Shown: positions 37,860 through 50,315 of the stretch, piece by piece
How the letters are laid out: each line of letters begins with the position of its first letter
Numbering within the stretch: position 1 is the stretch's first letter
NCBI GenBank assembly: GCA_003991915.1
Contig: RQTK01001121.1
Coordinates: forward strand, 58,350-122,349
Source: Elysia chlorotica
Lineage: Eukaryota; Mollusca; Gastropoda; Plakobranchidae
Direction of reading: 5' to 3'
Length of the DNA stretch: 64,000 bases
The notes under the pieces: generated by a model
What the model was told of the DNA's origin: nothing
Databases searched by the model: none
The model's input: only the letters and a program-made list of their open reading frames with translations
Translations under genes and position numbers: made by a program

Positions 37860-40370
37860 GTTTTCGATATAAAGTAATGTGATTTACGCATTGTTTCATA
37901 TTGCTTCGTTGTTGTGTTTTTATTTAAATGACAGCGACAAAAAAAAATAAACCTGTGCTATGGTGTCAATTTCGAATACTTATTCCTAACTTCATTTTTT
38001 TCTTAAAGTAAGTTCAAAATTACAAATAAAAAATCGCTGCCGTTTCAAATATTTCGATAAAACCAAACAAAAACATTATGACCAGCTACCCGTTGGTTCC
38101 GGATCCGCCGGTGTAAATCGGAAAAAGGGCTAATAGCCAACTTGAATATCTTTTTTTCGATATTTTGTTTATAAATTTATAATTTAGTTAGTTTTCTTAA
38201 TCTTGTTGTTGTTGTTGTGGTTGTTGCTGTTCTTGTTGTTGTTGATGTATGACATTTAAATGAAATGGTTTTTTGGTTTGATTTGTGTTTTTATACTTTC
38301 ATTGTTAATATCTTTTATGTAAAAAAAAAAAAAGAGATAACAATATTTTGTCAAAATCACAATTGATTTTATCAACTCTAAAATTTGTCATTGGATCGAT
38401 AACATTTATACAATTTTTGAAATTGTTCTGTTGTTTTTTTTTGTTGTTGTTTTTTTACTCTCTAGCTCTTGGCCATTTTTTTATTTTTCTTATTTTTAAA
38501 CACACATACATGTAATATTGAAGGCCCTACTGAATAAAATGTATTCCAGAGTAAATAAATTGCTTGATTTACCGGCCAATAGCACTCTAACTACATATGT
38601 ATTTCAGCTGCTGTTTTTCTATATGCTTAAAAATTCCTTTTAGTTTTAATTTTCATTTTATGTTAAACACTAGGTATACATGTACTGGGTAATAGAAACA
38701 AAATTAATAATAAGATTGTGCCTTTATCTTTGTTTTTTATTTTAATGGGTATAACAAAATGATGTGTTTTTTTATATTCATTTTTGTCTCCAAATTTAAA
38801 TAGAGTGAAAATTTAATCTGTAACTGTAAGTGTTATTAATTTGATTTCTTTAAAAAATCATAAAACAAAATCAAAACCTCTTTGCATCTTTGCAGTGTCT
38901 TTCTCTTTTTGTTAAAATGTTACATTAATTTTTCAAAACACACTAAACACAGATCTATGAAAATGCAAACAAGGAACAAAAGCAAGTAAATGCCTAATCT
39001 TGATAATGCCCTTATCATTTTTATTAAACATGAAACACACAAAACAGTATTGATTGCATAATTTAATTGTTGTTGCAATAGAGTCTGCTATTCAACGCAT
39101 TCAAAGATTCAATAAATTTGATGCATTGACACCAAGAACATGTACAATAATTGTCTTCTGCTTCAAAATCAAATACACCAATGTACATAACTCCATGTAC
39201 AGCTTCAGGATTTAATACAGTTCTATTATTACCATAGAATGATAGACCATTAATTTGCTAAAATAAAAATAAAATAAAACAAAGTACCTTGTATCAATAA
39301 ATTATTTTAAAAGTATTTCAACAAATTGCAAATACCAGCACTGTAATCATCATAAACATATAAAGGAAAACAAAATAGGTCACAGACCAGATTAGAAAAT
39401 AATGAAAGCTGTGCTTTTTTTCTTAGTTGATTCATTACTAAGTTTACTCAATTGCATGGGTACCAAGAATATGTACCTAGATCTTGTTTTCAACCGCTGC
39501 AGTAATGTTGAACATTGGGAACTTAACACGTGTTAGGGTTGCTACCTTATATTACCAAATCCACACAGGAAAAATACATAATAACATAATTCATGACTGC
39601 ATTTCAAAGTTGATAGTTATTAAGTGTTGTAATACAAATGAAAGACCAAAACCAAAATGCAATCAACTAAATCTAAATGATTTAAATAAAACAACAAAGA
39701 GTTATAAACATTCCAATATTACCTGATTTAATTATCCCCTTTTTAGTTTAACTAAAAAACCCTTTCTGGAATTTTCAATGTGAAAACCCTTTTATTTGGG
39801 TAACTTTGAAAGTCAAAATTGGGTACCAGTAAGGTAACAGCTATCAGCCTGTTATGACTCTAAATAAAAATGCATTTCACGAAAAATACTAAAGGCTCAC
39901 TCAAATGTAATGGTAAAATCAAATGCAAGACTATGACTATGAGGAATTTGTCAGACAAATTGGAACACAGTCCATGTCTAAAACTATTTTTATTAACACA
40001 TGCTGTTCGGGTTTATACACTCTTGTGGTAGCAACAATTGCATTGACCTGCACACATTCTATTTCAAAATAATAAATAACAAAGCTTTTATGCTTTCAAA
40101 TTTTAAAAAATTCCCCAAAATAGTGTTCACACAAGGAATAGGTCTAAAATCATGCAATGTGAAAAAGTTAAAACAACTCAAATATAATAGTTTTTCCGTG
40201 ACTAAAAGTTTTGTACAATCAGTCAAACATGTATTTGTCATCTGTTTTTAAGTACCATACCAACATCACAGACGACAGGTTTTTCATATTATAAGATTGT
40301 TTTGATACAGTAGTTCTATTGCCAAAAGAGGGTTAAAAATAAAATATAGAGTGGGAGTACTGGATTTCAT
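37860..40370. other. spacer between EIF3I 5' end and RNF25 3' end
   Basis: AT-rich with homopolymer runs. A somewhat more GC-rich patch near 38090-38125 could belong to the EIF3I promoter, but no defined element was recognised. No coding region supported. Confidence 0.45.
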
Positions 40371-40375
40371 TTCAT

Positions 40376-40381
40376 TTTATT
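40376..40381 (-). terminator. candidate RNF25 polyadenylation signal
   Basis: TTTATT on the plus strand, about 240 bp downstream of the RNF25 stop on the minus strand. Confidence 0.45.
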
Positions 40382-40620
40382 TCCAAACAGGAAAAACACA
40401 TTAGACCAAGACTACCATTTTTTTCTAATCATTAATAGTAACTCAAACTAAAGCACTTTTAACAAGTACCTTGGTACCAGTGGCAGTCTTTTAAGATATA
40501 ATACTTGTCACACAAGCTTCCCCCCTTATCATTCTCTTTGATGAAGTACTTGGTACCCGTATGATAGAACCGGTTCATCTACCTAGCTACCTAGCAGGTA
40601 AGGACGGCTCTGAGGACATG

Positions 40621-43600
40621 TCAGTCATCTTGATCAACCTCAGCGGCCGCCAGGTCTATACCTAAGTACCTCATGACCTTGGAGATGTCCTTTGCTCCTG
40701 CCTTGCTGCCCTCATGCAACTTTTGCGACACTGGTCGGGCCGACTCAGTCGACTCTGGTAACTTGGCTTTAATCGTTAGATGTTTCAGGTTCAAGGGCGG
40801 GGCTTTTTTGAGGGCTTTGTTTGGAGGCTGTGGGTTATCTCCCTTACCCGTTTCACTCGCTTTAGTGAGTGGAGCCATTTCACTTGGCTTGCGGAGCGAA
40901 GTTCTGGGAACAGAGGATAACGCCAGCTGAGAAGTGAGGACATTTTTCTCCTGTTGTGAATTTCCATCTGCAAATTCCGTTTTATCCAGGTTACCACATC
41001 CGTCACTTGAGACAGTTTCATTCCTACTCTCACCTCCACAATTACCCTTTACACTGTAAACCTCCTGTCCCCATGCTGCACTCCTACAGCCTCCCGTCTC
41101 CTCAGTTTCCATGTACTTGGCTTTAAGCAGAGCAACTTCGTCTTTGGTTAGAGAATACAGCCCAACATCAGCCAAGCTGTTTTGTGGGGCCATGGAATCT
41201 TTCTGCTTGGTTTTTAGAGAAAGTTTTAGTGGCGGAGCTTTGGTGAGAGTTCTTTGTTTGACCCCTGTGTCGGAGTTGGACTCGTTAAATCTGCTGGGTC
41301 CCCCAAATGTAGAGAGAGTTTTTGTGCCTTTTGTGTTCTCTAGATTGTTGTCTAAAGTTTCTGTGGGCATTGTTGACAACTCACAAACACCGTTAGCGTC
41401 CTCAGTTTCTGTTTTATACTTGGCAACCGTGGTATCAACAACAGCGCCTCCGTCAACCTTGCTCTTCCTTGTTTTGGCTTTCTTATTCTTTGCTCTTTTA
41501 CGTTCCTCTCGGCGTTCCCAAGCATCTAGGCAAGGATCGTCTAGTCCTGGTCTTATCACATCAGGATCTGCATCTACATGTATATCTCCAGTAAGGTCAC
41601 TCGGCTCTATGTTTGGTTTCTGCTTCACACCAACCCACAGAATTTCAGAGCTCATATCACAAGAAGCTGCTGTTAGCTTGTCTTTTTTATCATTCTGGGT
41701 TTCTGACTTAGACTGTGACTGTGTCGATAAAGATATTGCTTCACTTCGTCTCCTGCTCCCATCACCCGGTACTTGTAGATCATGACCAGAAATTTCCTCA
41801 GTAGACGACTGGCTCTGGTATCCCTGAGATGAGGTTGAGGTTGATCGAGAGGGCACAGGCGTTGTTTCCGAATCGGCCGCACCATCACTATGGAAACCTC
41901 CATCAGATGACAGCTCAGTGACACTCTTCTCTGATTTATCTCCCCCTGCCCGCTGCTCCTGCTTGAGCCGTTCGGCTTCCTTCCTCTTTGCCTCCTGCTT
42001 CTCTTGGAAAAGTTCCAGCACAGACTTGGTCGGCTCTGGATTGACGGAACTCGCAAGTCTCCTCTCAGACTCGGCTTGCTCTCGCCTCATTCTTCTGTCT
42101 TCCTCACGAAGCAATCTCTCCCTGTTGCTTCTCTCTTCTACTTTCTTTCTGTAACTTTCATAGTCTTTACTCCTATACTTATCGTATTCTTCCAGGTTTT
42201 CAGTCCGTATATGTCTACGCTCGAATGCATACTGAAACCTCTCTTGCTCCCAGTCCTCCTCTTCCTCCCCCTCCTCATCATAGCCGACGTAAATATGGCT
42301 CAGGTTATCAGGAGCAGAGTGGTCTATATTTGATGCAACGCCATGCCCTTCAAATTCATAAGGACGGGACTGCTCACAACCTTTAACATTTATATCAGTG
42401 TCATTATGCTCACCATTGACAGCTTTGGAGCAACCAGACGTTCCATGCTTTCCGTCTGACGCATCAAAACCAAAGTTGAGCTTTCGCCACCTGCGATTCA
42501 TTTCTAATTCTTCTTCTATTTTTCTGTGAGTTTCATCACATGTGTCACCATCCCGGTATGGATCTCGTTCTTGCCAATCACCTCCTTGTAGCCGGTGATG
42601 GTCGCCTGACACCGTATCCTGGGAAACTGATCTGTCTGAACCATCTTTCACTTCGTTGCTCCCGGCAGATTTTCCATGCCCTAATCTCTCACTGCGACCA
42701 GTACCAGCTGATCGGTTGGAGTAGGACCGACTGCCGTCTTCATGGTCATCATACTCGTTGTCTTTGTGTGGATTACGTTTGTGTGGCTCCCGGCAACCCC
42801 CACCCCTCCCTCTGGCCCCTGACTCTCTACGGCTCTCCGGGGGTTTATTACGATTCCCTGGTCTGTCGGTGGGCTCAGTATGGCCTTCAAAATAGGCTCT
42901 TTCAAAATCTCTGAACCTTCCTCTGCCTCTCCTCCTTTGATTGTTCCTCTGCCCTTTGTCCGTCTCTGACTGTGTATCTCTATCAGCTGGATGGTTCAGA
43001 CCAGTTCTGTTCTCACTGCTGTCTTCTTGAAATGCTTCTCTTTCACAATTACTATTAGGCCTACCTACTTTTGGAGGACCAAACAAACTTCCTCCTCTAC
43101 CTCTCGATCTCCCCCCGAATCCTCCTCGACCTCTCCGTCTAGTCCCCTCCTTGCTCTGTTGCTCGCTGAATGAGCCTTGACTGTTTTGCCGATCCCAATG
43201 CTGAGAATTGGAATCCGGCCCATCCAGTCTCGGCCTCACTTCTTCCAATAATCCAGATACACGAGGAGGCAAGTTTGTAATTGTATTGTTGGAGTCAGCA
43301 GAATCTTGCCCTCTCCCCTGTTCTCTGATAGACCTTGTATTTCTGCTGGTTCCATTTTGTGGTGGGACGTCTTCTTCCCGATGCTTTGAGTTATCTCTCC
43401 CTACACAAGGATCAGTATCACAATGGTTGGAAGTTCTGTATCTTGCCCTCCCCTTCCCGTGGTCGGGTACCGGTTGGTGATGATGATCGTGGTTGTCATC
43501 ATTTCTCTCTTTGTGATAGCTGGCATCATTCCTTTCTCTGTGGTGGTTTCTGTGCCCTCTCCCTTGATGATGATAATGATGATGATAATTACGAGAGTGA

Positions 43601-46600
43601 TGCTGATGATTATCATCATTCCTCTCTCTGTGGTAGCTGTTATGACCTCTACCATGCCCCCTAGAGCCATCTTGTCGTTGTTTGTTACTTCGCCTAAAGT
43701 CAATATCTGGATTCTTCTTGTGATGGGCGTTCAAATCTTTTGCACATTTATCTATAGGCACTTCAGGTAGGTTCTGAGAACTTAACTTTATGGGAGAAAT
43801 ACTTGCAGCTGGTGCTCTGTCCTCCTGAAAAGAGTGATAGAGGTTCAGTTAGAAACATGTTTGAGACATTCTTTTAGGTAATGTGTGTGTACAAATCTGT
43901 TAACATGTTATGTTTTTCCATTGAAAAAAGGGAAAAAATACCGGACACCTTGTAATAAAAAAGAGCTCATTTATTTTTAATAGTTTGTTAGATGAAAGAT
44001 TCAAGCCACTCTTCTCCCCCTTTCCTCACTGCTCAATTTTCTTTCTGTGACCTACCTCTTTTACTGTAAACTACACTACATGATGCCAGTTATGGTTTCC
44101 GAGAGAAAGGTTATTTTTTTAGTATCAAAGCGGCACATCTTTAGTGGTCTAATTTAAACGAGATTTGAAGCGTCTGGTATGCAACATTGTAAGCTTGCAT
44201 ACATTTCTGGTTTCTTAGATCCGAGGGTGGGTATAAAATTAATTTGTTGGATCAAAGGTAGTTTACGAAAGACATAGCATAAGAAAAATTGGGGATGTTT
44301 ATCTGTTAGTTGAATGTAGAGTGTTTTGTATACCCGAATTTTGTTGTATTTGAGGTGTACTGTACTGAGTTATGATTATTGTAATTTTATGAAATGAGGA
44401 TGGTAAAGCATAGTTTAATTTTTGTTTTTTTGTTTTTTTTTTATGGCAAAAGTTCACTAGATATTGCTTCCCTTCTAAATTCCTAAAACCTACTGACAGT
44501 GCTGATGAGGTGTTTGTTCTACATGCCTTTTGGCATAAGTCTCAATAATGCCATAATCGTTGCACCATGAAGATATGCTACTTACAAGGTTGACGAGGTA
44601 CTTGTTCTTCTCTTGCTCCAGGTCTATGATTCCTCCTTTGGCTTTCTGCCGAGCAAACTGCTTCGCCATCTTGGCCTGCTGTTCCTTCATGGCAGGGGAG
44701 ATAACAAATGCTGGTCCGTCCTCCTCAGGCTGATCTTCTTCACAATCGGTCTTGACAGAAAGCGACTCTTCACCCAGGGGAGAACGGCACACTGGGCATT
44801 CAATGACTTTTACCTGGAGTTGGGGGTGTGAAAAAGAAAAAATATTTTTGGGGGTGAAAATTGGAGCAGGTTGTAAAGAGGCAAATCAGCTCTACAGATC
44901 TATAATTCAAGCCACCAAGATAATCTATTAGTATTATAGTGGGTACATGCATACAACTAACCAAGATAATCCAACTTAAAAAAAAATATAATAGCGTTCT
45001 GGTATGTGATTAGAGCTCTAATGCTTCCTTAGAATTAAAGGGAACTGATTGACCTAACAGATAGAAAAATGGAAGGCTAAATCACTTTTTGAGTTTTAAC
45101 TTCTAACATATGATTAAGATCAGGGGGTGAACTGGAAAAAAAATAGCACTGCGTTTGTCAACCAATCAGGAGGCTCCCTGTTGTTGTATGTTGGCCTGTT
45201 TTCCTCCCTCACTGGTTAAATCAGTGTCAGTATAATGTGATCGGTTGATATCTCAGTGTGACAGCACATTAAATTGCGAGATGTAAGTCTTGGGACCCGT
45301 CCACAGTATAGCCTTGCTGCTGACATTAAGAAGTAACCACTCCAATGTTTGTCATGCAAACCTTTTTCTCCTCGGACATCTCTCGGTGCCTCATGTCATT
45401 CTCTTCCTGGATCTCCTCAGCTATTTTCATGCGACTGTGCTCCAGGTAGCGCCACAGGCAGCTGTTGTGGAAATAGTGGTAGCAGGCGGTGCGGTGGAAC
45501 TGGTCGTCTTCTCGGAAGTGTTCCAGGCAGAGCACACAGGGGCAGTGGGGGACGTTGCCCTCGGTGAGGCAGTCTTTGGCCATCTGGCAATGTGGGAGGG
45601 AAGGAGGCAGAGAGATTAATAATATTAGATAAAACGAAATCTGCTTTAGTTAAATAAACCCTTTGGTGGGGATGGTCTAAAAGTTTAAACAGTGACAGCA
45701 AAAAAAAAAGAGAAAGAAGTGGAGTCTCCAAATGGTTTAAATAAAGCCATAACTCATCTAAGCGGGCTTTATCTCGAGTAGATTTAAATGTAAGTCATTA
45801 GAATGATCAAAAAAATATGTAATAAGACAACTTCAGTTCACAGAAATGAAAAGGAAATAAAATAGCACTACCTAAAAATATTGTGTTTTTCCATGGGAGA
45901 CTGGATTATCAAGTAGGCTATAGAACCAGGTTTTAATTCAAAATGATTTTTAACAAATTGGCAAGCCTAAAACAAGTAGTTTACCTTACAAACTACAGTA
46001 AAATAAAATTTCGTTTCCTTATTTTCTTAGACAAATTCTCACCTCTATAAGAGTAAAGAGCATAACTTCGCCGACACATTCATGTGCTTTGGAAATCATG
46101 TCCTCCACCAAACTGAAATTTGAAACACAATAACACAGATCAATAAAGATTGTACATTAATACACTATCTGGATGTAAAAAATAAGTATTATAAAACGAA
46201 AACAGAAATGTTGGTTCTATTATTTGACTTTCACAACCCTTATTATTCAAAGAAAATTTTTTTAAATGAACGATCAGAACATTTGTGTGTAATGTACTGT
46301 GAACAGTTCACCCTAGATGTCTGTAGACATGAATGAAAGAAAGCATTTACAAGAGTAGACATCTCACCTTGCAACTTCTTCCTCCCCAAGGCCCCGAGGA
46401 TTTTTTATGTCTATGGCTGGAATCTCATCAGGGTACTGCAGCAGGAAGAGATATGTTAAGAGCATAACTATGTGTGACCTGGCATTTAAAAAAAATTAGT
46501 TTGTATAATTATGAGTCTCACTTTAGTTTGGACTTTCCTAATCTCATCTCCTTCATATCACCGATCGACAACTAAGTGATTTACTGTTCCCCTTGTTTAT

Positions 46601-47615
46601 CCAAAGCTAATCAGGAACTGAGAATACATTGTTCATGCTGCAGCTATATTATTCACTCTACCTTATTCATTTTTTTTATAGAATCCATTTTTGTACAAAC
46701 CCCTTTAGTTCTATATATTTTGATCAAATTCAATTTTTTCGGAGTACCTTTTCTATTCCTATCTAGAATATTATCACTACCTGGCTGTTTAGTTTTGCTA
46801 TAGCATGTATCTTGTTGGCATCAGAATGATTGCATCAACACCACATAGTTCTTTCAGTTTAAAGTATCAGTGTTGTTTTGTTACCCTTTCTTAAAATCTA
46901 TAACTTCATCATATTACCCAACAAGGGCCCAGAGGGTGAACTCTCTAGAATTGCTTGATATTTTTGACATGCTATCATACACCATAAATAGCCAGCAAAT
47001 GAGTTGACTAAGAAATAACATAACTACACTACTTGGTAATTTCATGTTTGAACAATGCTCACATAACTTTTTTAAATACAATAATAAAAAAAAAGAAAAA
47101 CACATTTCAAGAAATAATACAATAAATTATAATAGTACAAAAAAAAAAAAGAAAAACAAAGTTCACGAAATAATATATATAGTAAAATCACAATAGTAAA
47201 AAAAAAAAGAAAAAAGAAAAACACATTTCAAGAAATAATGTAGTATTGTTCCTCACATAAACATTATGAAACAAAAGAAAGAAAATGGAGAAAAAACCTT
47301 TGGAGTTGGAGTGAAGACCACAGTCATACACACAAACTGTTTGTCGAGCTCATCCCCAGTGGACGGATGCAAAACAAGCTCGATCGTGTCCAACGTTCCA
47401 CTGAGCCGAGAGAAAAAAAAATCAAGCCATTACACTTTGCATATGTGCTATGATAGAAGCATTATACACAGTTATGGTTGAACATAGTTCACTGGAAGTT
47501 ATCGCTTTTTTTCAACAAAATGTATGTTGTCATTTATAAGTAAAATCAAATGTTAAATTATTGATCAGAAGTTGGAGGAAAGAGGGAGGGAAAGTTAAAT
47601 TGATAGAGAGAAGTC

Positions 47616-47666
<51 letters not shown>

Positions 47667-48973
47667 GTAAAAAGAAGTTGGCAAAGAGATAGAGGGAAAA
47701 GGGGCCGAGAGGGGGTGACAGAAATGAAAACGAACGAGCGAATGAAAGATTATCAGTAAAAAAATTAGGACTGTTATTGTAAATCTAGATCACCTTGAGC
47801 CTAGATAAAGATATTGAGTCTAGGGTAGACAGAAAGAAAGGGAGAGATAAATTTAGGAAAGAGATTGGAAGAGACAGACCGACGGAGAAATGGAATGCAT
47901 GAATGGATGAGAGACTATCAATGAATGGGAGTAGTGGAGATTTGAATGTTGGTCTTGAGGAATCAAGAGGGAAAAAGTAATGCCTGGCAACTAGGAGATT
48001 ACATGTAAAAACAAACACAAGCCTTGCCAATATCTACCTCTGATGCAACAGACCATGAAACCTGCTGCTTGCAGGTAGATTTTGTAACATTCTTTCCCTA
48101 GCATTGAGTCACAAAGAAGCAACGCTCAGTGTCATCGGAGGCATTGAAATCACCACATGATGCGTGTTAATTTATTGATGGCTCCATTGGAAATACATGA
48201 CTGAATTTTATTTCCAGATAATATTTTCCCATTTCACGATGATTTTATATCTTCTAAAGAAAAAATTATGCACCCCCCCCCAGCATCTTTTCCGATTTCG
48301 CGGGTCCAAACGTATATCTTAAATATATGTATATTATGCTATAATTTATAAATCTATATGTGTCAATTACTCACTCTGCCTTTCGCATGTAGGACAACTC
48401 ACTGATGTAGATCGCCTCTAGGGCCTCTAGCTCTGTTTCAATGGGGCTGGCAAGTCAAACAAATATAAGAAAAAACAACTTCAGGTAAAGAGCTTTAAAT
48501 TTCTAAGTGTAAATGTTTCATAATTGAGAACATTTAAATCACAATAAGAATGATATCTACATGTATGATGTATAATTTTCTAAAATGTGGACAGATTTTA
48601 AACTTTTTTATGAACGTTTCTTTACTTAAAAAGAAGACAATTTTTAAAATGGTAGTGTACTCAGTTTGATCCCTTCATCTGGCAAATTTTTTTGTCAAAT
48701 TTTGTCCCCTACTGTTTGGGTTGGTGTCAGGAATAATGTGACTAGCTGAGAGTGAGACAGGAGTTCTGGTGTCCGTGCACTGCCTAAATTGTGTAGCAGC
48801 ACAGTTTTCAAAAATTAGTCTTGGTACTTGTTGCTATACATGATCCTCATTAGGAGCCTCGGAGAAGTAGATCTTAGAAGTAGATAAGATCTTGATCAAG
48901 ATTTTAATATTAAATTTTGTCAGTAGGCCTAGAGTGTAACTTGCTCTTACTTTTCTTCGTTGCTGTCACTCAT
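40621..48973 (-). CDS. RNF25: RNF25-like RWD-RING E3 ubiquitin ligase with giant C-terminal tail
   Basis: Exons (minus): 48973-48951, 48446-48375, 47400-47298, 46435-46368, 46112-46043, 45583-45362, 44813-44586, 43824-40621. All have GT-AG junctions and consistent phase; total 1329 residues (human RNF25 is 459). An RWD domain covers about 8-112 (ELEALEAIYISELS, YPDEIP...IKNPRGL). A RING follows with C128, C131, C146, H148, H151, C154, C192 and C195, then the RNF25 signature GGIIDLEQEKNKY (246-258). The last exon (263-1329) is low-complexity: His/Arg/Gly-rich RNDD repeats, RG boxes (RRGRGGFGGRSRGRGG), an acidic patch, then a charged coiled-coil-like stretch rich in R, E and K. RNF25 is known to act with GCN1/RNF14 at stalled ribosomes and in NF-kB signalling; the tail's role is unknown. 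The ATG precedes the RWD closely with no upstream competitor seen. Confidence 0.9.
45144..45345 (+). mobile_element. SINE in an RNF25 intron
   Basis: Head 'gtttgtcaaccaatcaggag', 'gtcagtataatgtgatcgg', 'cttgggacccgtccacagt' and 'gctgctgacattaagaagt'. It ends about 16 bp from the exon boundary at 45362 on the opposite strand. Confidence 0.75.
47080..47245. repeat. A-rich tandem repeat, about 70-bp unit, 3 copies
   Basis: 'aaaaaaagaaaaacacatttc' -like block plus 'aagaaataat' recurs at about 47090, 47145 and 47215. Confidence 0.8.
47619..47664. repeat. (GA)n microsatellite
   Basis: GA run in an RNF25 intron. Confidence 0.95.
48700..48845 (+). mobile_element. SINE fragment, diverged
   Basis: 'ctactgtttgggttggtgtc', 'aataatgtgactagctgag' and 'gtccgtgcactgcc' match SINE body blocks. 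It lies in RNF25 intron 1. Confidence 0.65.
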
Positions 48974-49023
48974 TATTACGGTTGCCTTGAGATGAAGATC
49001 GCTAATATGAAAACTACCACATT

Positions 49024-49052
49024 TGAATCTAGATATCTAGATCTAGATCTAT
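49024..49052. repeat. AGATCT/TCTAGA palindromic cluster
   Basis: 'gaatctagatatctagatct' and following, about 55-80 bp upstream of the RNF25 start codon. Confidence 0.8.
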
Positions 49053-49518
49053 ACACATGATTTGTCCATCATAAGCTCCGTGTTTAAATGTTGGAGATTG
49101 AAAATTCTCCCAGATCCACCAGTCGAATTAAAACTGCCTATAGGATAGTTTGTTTTTAAAAGTAGATTGGAGGAATCAGCTGTAACGCTGGACAATCAAG
49201 GTAGATCATCAATGAAAAATTCACTGCTTGTCACACGGCGTACCGAGACATGCAAGAAGACTGTCAGAGACTGACATTATTCGAAGAAAATAAGAGATCG
49301 AAAACGAAAGGAGGCCAACATGTCGGCAGAACAAAAGAGGGTGTCCACATACACGGTCTAGGTACACGGTAACCTTGTACCAAAAAAAAAACCTTGTACC
49401 TAGCTCGAGATCTGTAGCATGTCTACATACACGGTACCCATACATAATAAATACATATAAATCTATGACGGTACCCTCTCATGCAAAACTTCCGATTGTC
49501 TTCCCTAAGTCTCCAACT

Positions 49519-49551
49519 AATCGCGCGCGCGCGTGTGTGTGTGTGTGTGTA
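49519..49551. repeat. (CG)n(TG)n microsatellite
   Basis: Alternating purine-pyrimidine run of CG followed by TG, a potential Z-DNA former. Confidence 0.9.
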
Positions 49552-50048
49552 GCTCTGCGCTATTTTATGTGTGAAGAGTATTAACTTTGTGTTGCATATT
49601 TTAATACCCAGCATACCTTTCAATACAAAGATGATTTTATAATCTTGATCTATGCTATATTCGAGTCAGAATAGTACACGGGTTTGATTACTCAATTTTA
49701 GATTTTAAAACCTGTATTTATAAAATCGTGACAACGGCCAATACAACCAGTATTGATGGGACCAGAAAAAAAAAACATTTTTCAGACCTCCTTCGGCGTA
49801 AGGCCCCGCGATCTGATAATCACCAACGTTGGGTTTTGTTGTTGTTGTTGTTTGTTTTTGTTTGGGTTTTTTATTTTGCTTTTTTTTTGTTTTGTTTGCG
49901 GGCACTACTATCTACAAGTTTTATAACGCAAGCGGCAACACGCTGTCACGAGTGTGGAATTTAACATGCAGCAGAATGGAAAAGTTTTGTTATGGTTACG
50001 GATACATTGCAGAGTGTGGTAATTGTTTGTATGTTTGTGAGAGAGGGG

Positions 50049-50055
<7 letters not shown>

Positions 50056-50088
<33 letters not shown>
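50056..50088. repeat. (GA)n microsatellite
   Basis: GA run between the SINE at 50127 and unique sequence. Confidence 0.95.
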
Positions 50089-50090
<2 letters not shown>

Positions 50091-50126
50091 TTAGCTTAAT
50101 GTACAACGTCAACACGGCTATTATTA

Positions 50127-50315
50127 TACTGATCACTGACAGTTGTACGTGCTGCCACACATAGACTCCTGTCTCAGCCAGTCAAAGTTTCATAGTGAGA
50201 CCGCCGAAACCAGCAGTGGGCAAAATCAGACAAATGTATTTTTGTCCGATCGTGGGATTCAAACGGCGGATCTTCCGATGTGGCGACTAAAGCTCTACCA
50301 CTTGAACTAGTTCAC
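50127..50315 (-). mobile_element. tRNA-derived SINE head with intact pol III boxes
   Basis: Minus strand: A box tagttcaagtggtagagc (plus 50292-50309) and B box ccgtttgaatccc (plus 50254-50266), followed by 'ctggctgagacaggagtc' and 'gtggcagcacgtac'. It is truncated before the usual tail. It has the best-preserved internal promoter of the copies here. Confidence 0.8.

Noticed and set aside
41111-41785. 224-residue plus-strand frame
   Set aside because: Antisense of the RNF25 last exon, whose minus frame is open for over 1000 codons and joined in phase to the RING exons.
50250-50312. tRNA gene on the minus strand
   Set aside because: Good pol III boxes, but it continues into SINE body sequence shared with other copies.
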